Of a stretch of DNA of 64,000 nt, positions 6,203 to 14,201 are shown in pieces. The first letter of the stretch is position 1, and every line of letters begins with the position of its first letter. The DNA comes from UBA6244 sp965140775 (GTDB lineage: Bacteria; Bacteroidota; Bacteroidia; Bacteroidales; F082). The stretch spans positions 3,720,001 through 3,784,000 of the forward strand of contig OZ223471.1 of NCBI GenBank assembly GCA_965140775.1. Direction: 5' to 3'. A program made the translations under genes and the position numbers. The notes beneath the pieces were generated by a model. It was not told the origin of the DNA, did no database searches, and saw only the letters and a program-made list of their open reading frames with translations.

Positions 6203-8449
6203 ATGAAAACGAGAAGAGAGTTTATTAAAATTTCGGCCGCGGGAGCAGGTGCAGCAGCCATTGGGTTGAGCGCCGTTAACGTTGCCGGACTTAACATGGC
6301 CAACGCAGCCAACCCCACTTCTGCAGTAAGCGATGAGGAAATGACCTCGTTTCCCACCTATTGCGAAGTTTGCTTTTGGAAATGCGCCGGTTGGACCTAT
6401 GTGGATAAGAACAACAATATCCGAAAAATTATTGGCAACAAAGAGGACCCTCACTGCAACGGAAGACTTTGTCCGCGTGGAACAGGAGGCGTGGGCATGT
6501 ACACCGACGAAGACCGGCTAAAAACGCCTCTGATCAGGGAAAATGTTGGAGGCAATGACGTGTTCAGAAAGGCCTCATGGGACGAAGCCCTCGACCTGGT
6601 AGCCTCTAAAATGAAAGAAGTAGCCGAAAAACATGGTCCCGAAGCCTTTGCTTTATTCAACCACGGAGCTCCCGGCGCACATTTCAAACATCTGTTTCAC
6701 GCCTACGGAAGCGAAAACGAGGGAGAACCCGCCTGGGCTCAATGTCGTGGCCCCCGTGAAGTAGGATTTTCGGCCACCTTTGGAAGCTGGATTGGTTCAC
6801 CCGAGCCCACCGACATCCGCGACACCAACTGTTTGGTTCTCATCGGCTCGCATATAGGCGAAAACATGCACAATGGTCAGGTACAGGAACTGGCCGACAT
6901 CATTGGCCGCAATGCCACCATTATCACCGTCGACCCAAGGCTGAGCACCGTGGCAAGCAAATCGAAATACTGGCTACCCATCAAGCCGGCCACCGACCTG
7001 GCCCTGCTGCTATCATGGATACATGTGCTCATATACGAAGAACTGTACGACAAAGCCTACGTGGAAAAATACACCTTCGGCTTCGATCAGTTGAAAGAAC
7101 ATGTAAAAAACATGACTCCCGAATGGGCTTATGGCATTACCACCATCGAGCCCTCCATCATCAGAAAAACAGCACGCGAAATGGCCAATGCAGCTCCTGC
7201 GGTTATTGTACATCCCGGACGACACGTTGTTTGGTATGGCGATGACAGTCAGCGCGAACGCGGCATTGCCATTCTCAACGCATTGCTCGGATCGTGGGGA
7301 AAAAGAGGTGGATTTTATTTTAAAGAAAGTTTGCCCATTCCCAAATATCCTCACCCCAAATATCCCCATCCACACTGGACCTGGAAAGACAACCTCGACG
7401 GGAAATACCCTCTCTCCTCCATGGCCATAACCACCGAATTACTGGCAGCTTCCATCCCCGAGTTTGAATATAAGCATCAGATAAAAGCATGGATTGTGGC
7501 AGGCACCAACCTTCCGCTCACCATTCCCAATAAGGAGTTGTTTAAAACTGCTGCCGAATCGGTTGAATTTATTTGTGTGGTCGACACCATGCCCATGGAC
7601 ATCACCGGTTACGCGGATGTGATATTGCCCGAATGTACCTATCTGGAAAGATACGATACCCTGCGTTCGGCACCTCACCGCCAACCCAATGTGGCCTTGC
7701 GCATGCCGGCGGTGGAACCCAAATACGAATCCAAGCCATCCTGGTGGATTGCCAAACAATTGGGCGAACGACTGGGCTTGGGCGAGTACTTTGATTACGA
7801 TGATTACGAAGAAGTGATTTCCTGGCAACTGGAAAAACTGGGTACCTCGCTGGAAGAAATGAAAAAAATTGGCGTAAAAATTTTCGATCGTCAATCCGGG
7901 CCCCTCTATCTTGCCGATGGAGAAGACTATCATTTTAACACCAATACTGGCAAAATTGAATTGTACTCCACCGAATTTGCCGATTTGGGATTTGATCCCA
8001 TGCCCGTGTTTACTAAACATCCCGAACCCGAAGAAGGATTTTACCGCCTGATATACGGTCGTGCTCCCATGCATACTTTTTCGCGCACCTCAAACAACCA
8101 CAACTTGTTTGATTTGATGAACGAAAACTCTGTTTGGGTGAATCCAAAAGTAGCAGAACTCTGGGATTTGAAAACCGGACAAATGGTTTGGTTGCAGAAT
8201 CAGGATGGCGTAGTATCCACCTTCCCCATCAAGGTGCGTGTTACAGAACGTATCCGCTGGGATTCGGTGTATATGGTACACGGATTTGGGCACGACAATA
8301 AAAAACTCACCCGCACCTTTGGTCGCGGAGCCAGTGATACACAAATGATTACAAACGTAATGGTTGACCCCATGATGGGAGGAACCGGAATGAGGGGAAA
8401 TTTTGTCACCTTCATCAAAGAAAACCCTGGAAAGGAGGCTGAAGCATGA
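6203..8449 (+). CDS. psrA: Molybdopterin oxidoreductase, polysulfide/thiosulfate reductase catalytic subunit
   Basis: 748 residues. The N-terminus carries a twin-arginine signal (T-R-R-E-F-I-K, Arg4-Arg5, then an Ala/Gly-rich core), so the folded enzyme should be exported by Tat. A [4Fe-4S] motif follows (Cys54, Cys57, Cys61, Cys90), then molybdopterin-binding regions to a C-terminal molydopterin dinucleotide-binding domain (near Y-G-R-A-P-M-H-T-F-S-R-T). Cys181 lies where PsrA/PhsA-type enzymes carry the Mo-ligating Cys. It is the first gene of a psrABC-type set and overlaps the next gene by 4 bases. Polysulfide or thiosulfate reduction fits the rhodanese and YedE neighbours. Tetrathionate or arsenate reduction, or operation in the oxidative direction, cannot be excluded. 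Confidence 0.88.
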   Translation: MKTRREFIKISAAGAGAAAIGLSAVNVAGLNMANAANPTSAVSDEEMTSFPTYCEVCFWKCAGWTYVDKNNNIRKIIGNKEDPHCNGRLCPRGTGGVGMYTDEDRLKTPLIRENVGGNDVFRKASWDEALDLVASKMKEVAEKHGPEAFALFNHGAPGAHFKHLFHAYGSENEGEPAWAQCRGPREVGFSATFGSWIGSPEPTDIRDTNCLVLIGSHIGENMHNGQVQELADIIGRNATIITVDPRLSTVASKSKYWLPIKPATDLALLLSWIHVLIYEELYDKAYVEKYTFGFDQLKEHVKNMTPEWAYGITTIEPSIIRKTAREMANAAPAVIVHPGRHVVWYGDDSQRERGIAILNALLGSWGKRGGFYFKESLPIPKYPHPKYPHPHWTWKDNLDGKYPLSSMAITTELLAASIPEFEYKHQIKAWIVAGTNLPLTIPNKELFKTAAESVEFICVVDTMPMDITGYADVILPECTYLERYDTLRSAPHRQPNVALRMPAVEPKYESKPSWWIAKQLGERLGLGEYFDYDDYEEVISWQLEKLGTSLEEMKKIGVKIFDRQSGPLYLADGEDYHFNTNTGKIELYSTEFADLGFDPMPVFTKHPEPEEGFYRLIYGRAPMHTFSRTSNNHNLFDLMNENSVWVNPKVAELWDLKTGQMVWLQNQDGVVSTFPIKVRVTERIRWDSVYMVHGFGHDNKKLTRTFGRGASDTQMITNVMVDPMMGGTGMRGNFVTFIKENPGKEAEA

Positions 8450-8979
8450 GATACGCCATGGCCATAGACACGAAAAAATGTGTCGGATGCAGCGACTGCG
8501 TTGTAGCATGTCAAACAGAAAACAATGTACCTCACGGTTATTGCCGCGATTGGATTGTAGAAAATGTAAACGGTGCATATCCCATAGTGGAGATTGAGCT
8601 TCGTTCTGAACGTTGCAACCACTGCGAAAATTCACCTTGCGTAAGGTGTTGCCCCACCGGAGCAAGCCACATTGTAGAAGGTGGAATTGTGGTGGTAACA
8701 CACAACGAATGTATCGGATGCGGAGCCTGTATCCAATCGTGTCCATACGATGCAAGATACTCACATCCTGATGGATATGTTGACAAATGCACTTTTTGCC
8801 AGCATCGCCTCGAAAAAGGACAAAACACGGCCTGCGTGGAAGTATGCCCAACAAAATGTCTGCATTTTGGCGATATCGAAGATCCATACAGCGATGTTTC
8901 GCTCGCTCTTAAAAACAGAACCTGGAAAGTGTTGGCTCCGGAAGCCGGTACCAAACCTCAATTATTTTTCCTTACTTAA
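8446..8979 (+). CDS. psrB: Four-cluster ferredoxin subunit of polysulfide/thiosulfate reductase
   Basis: 177 residues with four Cys groups that can bind four [4Fe-4S] clusters (C-V-G-C-S-D-C near residue 10, C-N-H-C near 60, C-I-G-C-G-A-C near 90, C-T-F-C near 115 and the C-V-E-V-C-P set near 135). This is the DmsB/PsrB/NrfC pattern of an electron-transfer subunit joining a quinol-oxidising membrane anchor to a molybdopterin catalytic subunit. It has no signal of its own and would be carried out with the Tat-dependent PsrA-like subunit. Its ATG overlaps the psrA-like stop codon (ATGA), so the two are translationally coupled. Confidence 0.9.
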   Translation: MRYAMAIDTKKCVGCSDCVVACQTENNVPHGYCRDWIVENVNGAYPIVEIELRSERCNHCENSPCVRCCPTGASHIVEGGIVVVTHNECIGCGACIQSCPYDARYSHPDGYVDKCTFCQHRLEKGQNTACVEVCPTKCLHFGDIEDPYSDVSLALKNRTWKVLAPEAGTKPQLFFLT

Positions 8980-8997
8980 TTCAAAAAGCGTACGAGC

Positions 8998-9939
8998 ATG
9001 AGAGAAGAACTATTTATTAGCGGACGCGATATCCCCAACATTGACCCATTTTTAAATATTTGGCATTGGCAAATACCCATCTATCTGTTTTTGGGAGGGT
9101 TGGCAGCAGGGATCATGTTTTTCGCTGGGCTATTCACCGTAATGGGAAAAGAAAAAGAAATGGCCACCACCGTTAAATGGGCACCCTTGTTGGTTCCGGT
9201 GGCTTTGGTATTGGGTCTTTTTGCCTTGTTTCTCGACCTGAAGCATGAAATGTATTTTTGGCGCCTTTATACCACCATTCGCATGGAATCGCCCATGTCG
9301 TGGGGAGCCTGGACGTTGATGCTTGTAACCCCACTATCAATGATTTGGGCTGCCACCTATCTTCGTGAAGCCATACCTACCTGGCATTGGAAATTTAAAT
9401 GGATTGATCAGCTGGTTGATTTCTTCGCTTCCAAAAGAAGAGAAATGGCCTGGGGCATGATGTTGCTGGCAGTTATACTCGGGGTTTACACCGGTATTTT
9501 GCTATCTGCTTTCAACGCCCGCCCTCTGTGGAACACCTCCATATTGGGGCCCTTGTTTTTGGTTTCGGGACTTTCTACCGGACTTGCCACCATCATTTGG
9601 ATGTCGAAGGACAAAAACGAGCGTTCCATTTTGAGTAAAATAGACATTGTACTGATAGGTGTTGAATTGTTTTTGATCATCCATTTGTTCATGGGATTTT
9701 TGGCAGCTTCTGCTGTACAAATTGAAGCTGCGGAGTTGTTTTTGGGTGGACCTTTTACCGTTACTTTCTGGGTATTTGTCGTAATCCTTGGACTGATTTT
9801 CCCCCTCATTCTCGAAATTCTCGAGCTGAGAGGTTTTCATGTACCCATCTGGATTCCGGCAGTTCTCATCCTGATTGGAGGACTGGTATTCAGGTTCGTG
9901 ATGGTAGAAGCCGGGCAAATAACGCGCTATCTTTATTAA
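8998..9939 (+). CDS. psrC: NrfD-type quinone-binding membrane anchor of the reductase
   Basis: 313 residues with about eight or nine membrane helices and the conserved NrfD/PsrC features: a D-L-K-H-E segment after the third helix, S-P-M-S-W-G-A-W before the fourth, and Y-T-G-I-L-L further on. Family members exchange electrons between menaquinol in the membrane and the four-cluster ferredoxin subunit. It starts 18 bases after the psrB-like gene and belongs to the same operon. Some NrfD proteins take part in ion translocation; nothing in the sequence settles whether this one does. Confidence 0.9.
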   Translation: MREELFISGRDIPNIDPFLNIWHWQIPIYLFLGGLAAGIMFFAGLFTVMGKEKEMATTVKWAPLLVPVALVLGLFALFLDLKHEMYFWRLYTTIRMESPMSWGAWTLMLVTPLSMIWAATYLREAIPTWHWKFKWIDQLVDFFASKRREMAWGMMLLAVILGVYTGILLSAFNARPLWNTSILGPLFLVSGLSTGLATIIWMSKDKNERSILSKIDIVLIGVELFLIIHLFMGFLAASAVQIEAAELFLGGPFTVTFWVFVVILGLIFPLILEILELRGFHVPIWIPAVLILIGGLVFRFVMVEAGQITRYLY

Positions 9940-9955
9940 CATTTAATGCTAACAC

Positions 9956-10495
9956 ATGATGAATCAACAAATTAATCATTCGGACAGACCCCATTACATC
10001 AACCCTTATTTTGGAGGTGTATTGCTGGGCTTGCTTTTGCTCCTCACCTTTTATATTACAGGTCGTGGGCTGGGAGCTAGTGGTGCGGTTAAAAGCGCGG
10101 TGGTAACTGCCGTCGAAAAGGTAGCTCCTGCACATGCAGAAGACAATGCCTACATGGGCAAATTTATTTCAGACGATCACTCCCCCATGTTCAATTGGTT
10201 GGTATTCGAATCGTTGGGAATCTTTATTGGTGGAATACTTTCGGGTGCCCTGTTTGGTCGTATTAAAAAACTCCGCATCGAGAAATCACCAAAAATCACC
10301 AACAAAACCAGGCTCATTGCAGCAGGTATCGGAGGCATCCTCTTTGGTATCGGAAGTCAGTTTGGCAGAGGCTGCTCGAGTGGCGCCGCCCTGAGTGGCA
10401 CAGGCTCTTTTGCCCTGGGAGGATTGATAGTTATGCTGCTGATGTTTGGCTCAGGATACGCAGTGGCCTATTTCTTCAGAAAATTATGGATTTAG
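9956..10495 (+). CDS. YeeE/YedE-family sulfur transporter, first half-size protein
   Basis: 179 residues with about four membrane helices. The loop G-R-G-C-S-S-G around Cys140 is the family signature; in the characterised thiosulfate transporter TsuA such cysteines line the pathway and contact thiosulfate. The family often occurs as one ~350-residue protein with two pseudo-repeats. Here the halves are two adjacent genes, so the pair probably forms a heterodimer. Residues 45-75 between the first two helices form a long polar loop. Position between psrC and two rhodanese-fold genes fits uptake of thiosulfate or another sulfane-sulfur compound. The first codon could be either of two adjacent Met codons. 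Confidence 0.88.
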   Translation: MMNQQINHSDRPHYINPYFGGVLLGLLLLLTFYITGRGLGASGAVKSAVVTAVEKVAPAHAEDNAYMGKFISDDHSPMFNWLVFESLGIFIGGILSGALFGRIKKLRIEKSPKITNKTRLIAAGIGGILFGIGSQFGRGCSSGAALSGTGSFALGGLIVMLLMFGSGYAVAYFFRKLWI

Positions 10496-10517
10496 ATATT
10501 TTTAAAACTGAAAAACT

Positions 10518-11120
10518 ATGGGACCTTTAATACCATTAGAAATGATACCAGCAGGATGGGACTTTGTAATAGCTCTCTTGCTTGGCATTGCCTTTGGGTT
10601 TATACTCGAGGCATCGGGTTTTTCATCCTCACGCAATATTACGGGGGTATTTTACGGATACAATTTTGTGGTCCTGCGGGTGTTTTTTACCGCAGTGATT
10701 GTATGCATGATTGGCCTTCAATACTTTGATTATTTTGGTTGGATCGATTTAAATCTGATTTATGTACTTCCCACCTACCTGAGCCCCATGATTGTGGGTG
10801 CAATCATTATGGGTTTTGGATTCTTATTGGGGGGATTTTGTCCCGGCACAAGCTATACCGGAATCGCCATTGGCAAAATTGACGCCATTGTGTTTACGCT
10901 CGGTCTGTTTTTGGGCATTTTTCTGTTCTCCGAATTTTTCCCACTTTTTGAACAGTTTTATACCCAAGGCGATATGGGACATATCACCATAGGCGAGTTC
11001 TTCGGAATTTCGAATTCCCTGGTTACGTTTATCATGGTGGTGGTTGCCGTTGTTGCCTTTTATGTAACATGGCTTATCGAGAAACGGGTGAGAAAAACCA
11101 TCACTGAGTATAAATTTTAA
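10518..11120 (+). CDS. YeeE/YedE-family sulfur transporter, second half-size protein
   Basis: 200 residues with about five membrane helices. The signature loop G-G-F-C-P-G-T-S holds Cys108, matching the Cys motif of the other pseudo-repeat of YeeE/YedE proteins; the N-terminal F-G-F-I-L-E-A-S-G-F-S-S segment is also typical. It begins 22 bases after the other half-transporter and is presumably its partner in a thiosulfate/sulfane-sulfur channel. No TusA or DsrE gene, the usual cytoplasmic companions of YedE, is present in the window, so the cytoplasmic acceptor may be the membrane-bound complex encoded downstream. Confidence 0.88.
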   Translation: MGPLIPLEMIPAGWDFVIALLLGIAFGFILEASGFSSSRNITGVFYGYNFVVLRVFFTAVIVCMIGLQYFDYFGWIDLNLIYVLPTYLSPMIVGAIIMGFGFLLGGFCPGTSYTGIAIGKIDAIVFTLGLFLGIFLFSEFFPLFEQFYTQGDMGHITIGEFFGISNSLVTFIMVVVAVVAFYVTWLIEKRVRKTITEYKF

Positions 11121-11206
11121 TTTGAAAAGAAAAAACTATCCCATAATAATAGGTGTGCTTTTTTTTGACAATTGACATCTGACACACGACATAAAACAAT
11201 ACACAG

Positions 11207-11818
11207 ATGAATAAAAACTATATCGTCCTAATGGGTTTGCTCATAGTACTGGCAGCCGGATTGTTGTTCTTACCTTTAAAAAACAACTCCAAGGAGCTCG
11301 ACCCCGAAAGTTTGATGTGGGACATTGTGCAGCCCACCAGATACTTAACCACTGATGAGGTAGCCAAAATGATTATTGAGCACGACCCGCTCCTGATGTT
11401 GGTGGATGTTCGCTCCGAAGACGAATACCAACAGTTTTCGCTCAACAATGCTCTCAATATTCCGGTGGACAGTTTCGCGCTTCCATACGTAAAAAATGCA
11501 CTCACCGTAGAAGATGAGAATATCGTGTTCTATTCCAACGACGATTTAAAAGCAGATCAGGCCTGGGTGATTGGAAAACGTCTGGGACTTAAAAATATTT
11601 ATGTGATGAAAGGCGGGCTAAATTGTTGGATACAAACCATCATCCAACCTCAGGCTCCCGATCAAACCGCATCTTCTGCCGAATTCGATCTTTATGCTTT
11701 TCGCAAAGGAGCCAGCCTGTTTTTCACAGGAAGCGAAATCCAAACCAGCGACAATGCACCGGTGGAAGTTGAAGTAACAAGAAAGAAAAAAGCAAAAACT
11801 GCTGAAGGAGGTTGTTAA
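11207..11818 (+). CDS. Membrane-anchored rhodanese-fold protein lacking the catalytic Cys, with GGC tail
   Basis: 203 residues: one N-terminal membrane helix (about residues 5-24) that should leave the rest outside the cytoplasm, a rhodanese domain at about 45-150 with the V-D-V-R-S-E-D-E-Y motif, and a charged tail. The position of the catalytic Cys is Ser110 in the loop Y-S-N-D-D, so ordinary rhodanese chemistry is not expected. There are only two cysteines: Cys140 in G-G-L-N-C-W and the terminal Cys203, reached by a Lys-rich linker (R-K-K-K-A-K-T-A-E-G-G-C). The tail resembles the Gly-Gly-Cys arm of SoxY and could accept a persulfide from a partner. It follows the YedE pair and is probably in the psr operon. 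Confidence 0.85.
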   Translation: MNKNYIVLMGLLIVLAAGLLFLPLKNNSKELDPESLMWDIVQPTRYLTTDEVAKMIIEHDPLLMLVDVRSEDEYQQFSLNNALNIPVDSFALPYVKNALTVEDENIVFYSNDDLKADQAWVIGKRLGLKNIYVMKGGLNCWIQTIIQPQAPDQTASSAEFDLYAFRKGASLFFTGSEIQTSDNAPVEVEVTRKKKAKTAEGGC

Positions 11819-11837
11819 CCAATAAAATTTTGAAACT

Positions 11838-12479
11838 ATGCACGTGCACGAATTAAACCCCAAAAAAACACTTGTAGCCCTGGCACTATTTGCGGTAATC
11901 ATCGTAATTGGTTTGGTAACACTTTCCAAACCAAGACTTTCGTATGTACTCACTCCACAACAAACCATCGACCTGGTTACTTACGACGAGGGTTTTGTTT
12001 TCCCTTACGAACTGGAAGATATTCTGAACAAAACCATTGACACCGTGATCGTTGTTGACATACGCAACACATTTCAATTTGGCCGCGGGCATATTCCCGG
12101 TGCCGAAAACATTTCAGCAGTGGAACTCCTCTCCAAGGAAAACATCAAACGGTTGAAACAATTGCAAGATGCCAATCAGGCCATACTAATCTATGCCAAC
12201 AACCTCACCGAAGCCAACGGTCCCTACATGGTACTGCGACAAATTGGTTTTAACAACGTAAAAGTGTTGATGGGGGGCTACGATTATTACAAGGAGTGGC
12301 ACGATATGCTGGCAGATTCGTATGGCGACGACAGCTACTTTATGGGAGCAGCCGATTACGACTACGCGGAAGTTGCTGCCAACACCAACATAAGCACCGA
12401 CAACGACAACAGCGCTTCGAAACCTGCCGTTACCGTTGAACGTAAGAAAAAAGCAAAAGTGGCCGAAGGTGGGTGTTAA
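11838..12479 (+). CDS. Membrane-anchored rhodanese-fold protein with a single, C-terminal Cys (GGC tail)
   Basis: 213 residues and a paralogue of the preceding protein: an N-terminal membrane helix (about residues 12-30), a rhodanese domain at about 35-155 (V-V-D-I-R-N-T-F-Q-F-G-R-G-H-I-P-G-A), then an acidic stretch, a Lys-rich linker and the end A-E-G-G-C. Ala120 replaces the catalytic Cys in the loop I-Y-A-N-N. The terminal Cys213 is the only Cys in the protein. The rhodanese fold may therefore serve as a scaffold or binding module and the tail as a sulfur-carrying arm. The gene starts 19 bases after its paralogue and its stop overlaps the stop of the convergent crp/fnr gene 3 by 4 bases. 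Confidence 0.85.
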   Translation: MHVHELNPKKTLVALALFAVIIVIGLVTLSKPRLSYVLTPQQTIDLVTYDEGFVFPYELEDILNKTIDTVIVVDIRNTFQFGRGHIPGAENISAVELLSKENIKRLKQLQDANQAILIYANNLTEANGPYMVLRQIGFNNVKVLMGGYDYYKEWHDMLADSYGDDSYFMGAADYDYAEVAANTNISTDNDNSASKPAVTVERKKKAKVAEGGC

Positions 12480-13174
12480 CCCAATTCGCGAATTTTTTCC
12501 AACTTCTCACGATTGAGGATTTTAATGAATCCATTTTTATCCTCAATCACTTTATCTTCCTTAAAATCTTTTAATATCCGCACCACGCTCATGGAGCTCA
12601 TGTTGGTGAATTCGGCAATGTCGTTGCGCGAAAGGTAAACCCCAAACGTGTTGGACATAAACACATGATCGGCCAAAACCAAAAAAGCTTTGGCGATGCG
12701 GCCATGGAGCTGTTTGTGGCTGTTTTGCAATTGGTAATCGAAGAGTTCACCTGTGAGTTGGTTAATTGATTTAATCACATCTGCCGAAAATCGCCCGTTT
12801 TCCATCAACATCTTTTCGAACAAACGAATGTTGACACAACATACCTGACAGTCGGTAATGGCAGCAACCGAAAATTTCACGCTGCTTTCGCCAAAAATAT
12901 CCGTTAATCCAATCAGGTCGCCGGGCTTATGAAAGTGAATGATGGAACTCTGTTCGGAGTGTTCAAATTCCTTGTACACCTTCATATATCCTTCCCTCAA
13001 AAACAACACACTCGAAACAAATGAACCTTGCTTTCGAACAATTTCTCCCTTGTTGAATTTGATTTTTAATCTGGAATCGCTCACCAGCCGAAGTTCCTTA
13101 TCGGTAAGATTCTCAAAACAACCGGCCTTATCCAGACAATCGGCACATTCCTGTTTATCAGTTTCTTTTGACAT
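12476..13174 (-). CDS. FNR-type Crp/Fnr-family regulator 3 with full cluster motif
   Basis: 232 residues: a cNMP-type beta-roll and a C-terminal winged helix (S-R-N-D-I-A-E-F-T-N-M-S-S-M-S-V). The N-terminus has Cys-x2-Cys-x5-Cys (E-C-A-D-C-L-D-K-A-G-C), exactly the spacing of E. coli FNR Cys20, Cys23 and Cys29, and D-C-Q-V-C-C supplies a candidate for Cys122. Of the four Crp/Fnr proteins in the window this is the best candidate for an oxygen- or NO-sensing [4Fe-4S] protein. The start at 13174 is preferred over 13201 because the -7 box TACTTTTG at 13199-13206 overlaps the upstream codon. It converges on the psr operon and diverges from the mbx operon. Confidence 0.9.
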   Translation of the reverse strand: MSKETDKQECADCLDKAGCFENLTDKELRLVSDSRLKIKFNKGEIVRKQGSFVSSVLFLREGYMKVYKEFEHSEQSSIIHFHKPGDLIGLTDIFGESSVKFSVAAITDCQVCCVNIRLFEKMLMENGRFSADVIKSINQLTGELFDYQLQNSHKQLHGRIAKAFLVLADHVFMSNTFGVYLSRNDIAEFTNMSSMSVVRILKDFKEDKVIEDKNGFIKILNREKLEKIRELG

Positions 13175-13198
13175 CAAAATGATTTTTTCAATTAAAAA

Positions 13199-13206
13199 CA
13201 AAAGTA
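13199..13206 (-). promoter_or_regulatory. -7 promoter box of crp/fnr gene 3
   Basis: TACTTTTG on the minus strand, 24 bases before the chosen start codon; identical to the box before crp/fnr genes 1 and 4. Confidence 0.6.
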
Positions 13207-13221
13207 TTGAAATAATCCACT

Positions 13222-13261
13222 GTTACTTAAAAACATGACAGAAATCACTTTTTTAAGTAAC
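13222..13261. promoter_or_regulatory. 12-bp inverted repeat between crp/fnr gene 3 and the mbx operon
   Basis: GTTACTTAAAAA (13222-13233) and its exact complement (13250-13261) are separated by 16 bases and lie in the divergent intergenic region, 15 bases upstream of the crp -7 box. A second palindrome, CCAAATATTTGG, lies at 13312-13323, nearer the mbx genes. Both are candidate operators, unproven. Confidence 0.45.
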
Positions 13262-13443
13262 AACCGATACAATTGAGCACAACCGACGTAACCATCCGAC
13301 CATACTTCGTACCAAATATTTGGGCATGCATCTCAGCTTATTAGCAGATGTGAAAGACCGGGCTTTTGTTGTCAGTCAGAAAGGCTTACAATAGCTTTGT
13401 GGCAGCAAATTTTGTAAAAATTAACTCAAATAATGAGTGCCCG

Positions 13444-13938
13444 ATGAAATTAAAAAACTACCTCATCATGATCATTACCCTCTTTTTAGCCTGGTTGTTG
13501 TTGAACAACAGCTTGAAGCTTGAGGTGATCATTTCAGGAGCAATAGTCAGTTTTATTTTACCCTGGTTGTTTTGTGGCAAGTGCGAAGTGTTTACCTATC
13601 TGCGCATCACCCCCAAAGCCATGTGGTATTCGGTACTGTTTATTTTCTCCTTTTTAGTGGAACTTGTTAAGGCCAATTTCGACATGGCTTACCGGGTTCT
13701 TTCGCCTTCGCTGCCCATCAATCCCGGCATTGTGGAGGTAAAAACCAAGTTAAAATCAAAGATTGGCCGTGTAATTCTGGCCGATTCCATTACCCTGACC
13801 CCGGGAACCTTCACCCTAGAGCTGGATGGAGATTCGCTATTTATTCACTGGGTGGATGTGAAATCGACCGATCTGGAAAAAAGCACCCAGCTAATCGTTA
13901 GTAAGTTCGAAAAATATCTGGAGGTAATGTATGGTTAA
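13444..13938 (+). CDS. MrpE/MbhA-type antiporter-module subunit
   Basis: 164 residues with two or three N-terminal membrane helices and a cytoplasmic C-terminal domain containing R-V-I-L-A-D-S-I-T-L-T-P-G-T, the hallmark of MrpE/MnhE. In archaeal MBH and MBS complexes the same subunit (A) is part of the sodium-translocating module. It opens an operon of twelve co-directed complex genes. The ATG at 13444 is chosen because upstream codons are not conserved-looking and begin at a TTG; the last 8 bases overlap the next gene. Confidence 0.88.
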   Translation: MKLKNYLIMIITLFLAWLLLNNSLKLEVIISGAIVSFILPWLFCGKCEVFTYLRITPKAMWYSVLFIFSFLVELVKANFDMAYRVLSPSLPINPGIVEVKTKLKSKIGRVILADSITLTPGTFTLELDGDSLFIHWVDVKSTDLEKSTQLIVSKFEKYLEVMYG

Positions 13939-14191
13939 CACATTGTTATTTATAGCTGTATCAATTACTTTGTTAAGTTTATTGATCTCGCTGGTTCGGT
14001 TTATCCTGGGACCTGAAAAAGTAAACAGAATTATCGCCTTCGATGTGATGTCGGTTTCAAGCATTGCCCTCATTGCTTTTCTATCAGCCCTCAATGGCAG
14101 GATAATTTATCTGGACATTGCACTGATATACGGCATTCTGGGATTTATTGGGGTGTTGATTGTAGCCCGTTACATCGAAAAAGGACTTTAA
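13931..14191 (+). CDS. MrpF/MbhB-type antiporter-module subunit
   Basis: 86 residues with three membrane helices, including the family segment R-F-I-L-G-P-E-K-V-N-R-I-I-A-F-D. Matches MrpF/MnhF and subunit B of MBH/MBS-type complexes, part of the sodium/proton exchange module. It overlaps the upstream gene by 8 bases, indicating tight coupling. Confidence 0.88.
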   Translation: MVNTLLFIAVSITLLSLLISLVRFILGPEKVNRIIAFDVMSVSSIALIAFLSALNGRIIYLDIALIYGILGFIGVLIVARYIEKGL

Positions 14192-14201
14192 AAAAAAGAT
14201 T

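Noticed and set aside
7439..8074. Long minus-strand frame opposite the reductase gene
   Set aside because: It lies fully within the psrA-like gene, whose cofactor motifs are clear; the frame is an effect of codon bias.
6203..9939. Respiratory arsenate reductase or nitrate reductase
   Set aside because: No ars or nap/nar genes nearby; the PsrC/NrfD-type anchor and sulfur neighbours favour polysulfide/thiosulfate, although substrate cannot be proven.
9956..12479. YTD-type sulfur disproportionation cluster (yedE-tusA-dsrE)
   Set aside because: YedE-like genes are present but no tusA or dsrE was found, so that named cluster is not supported.
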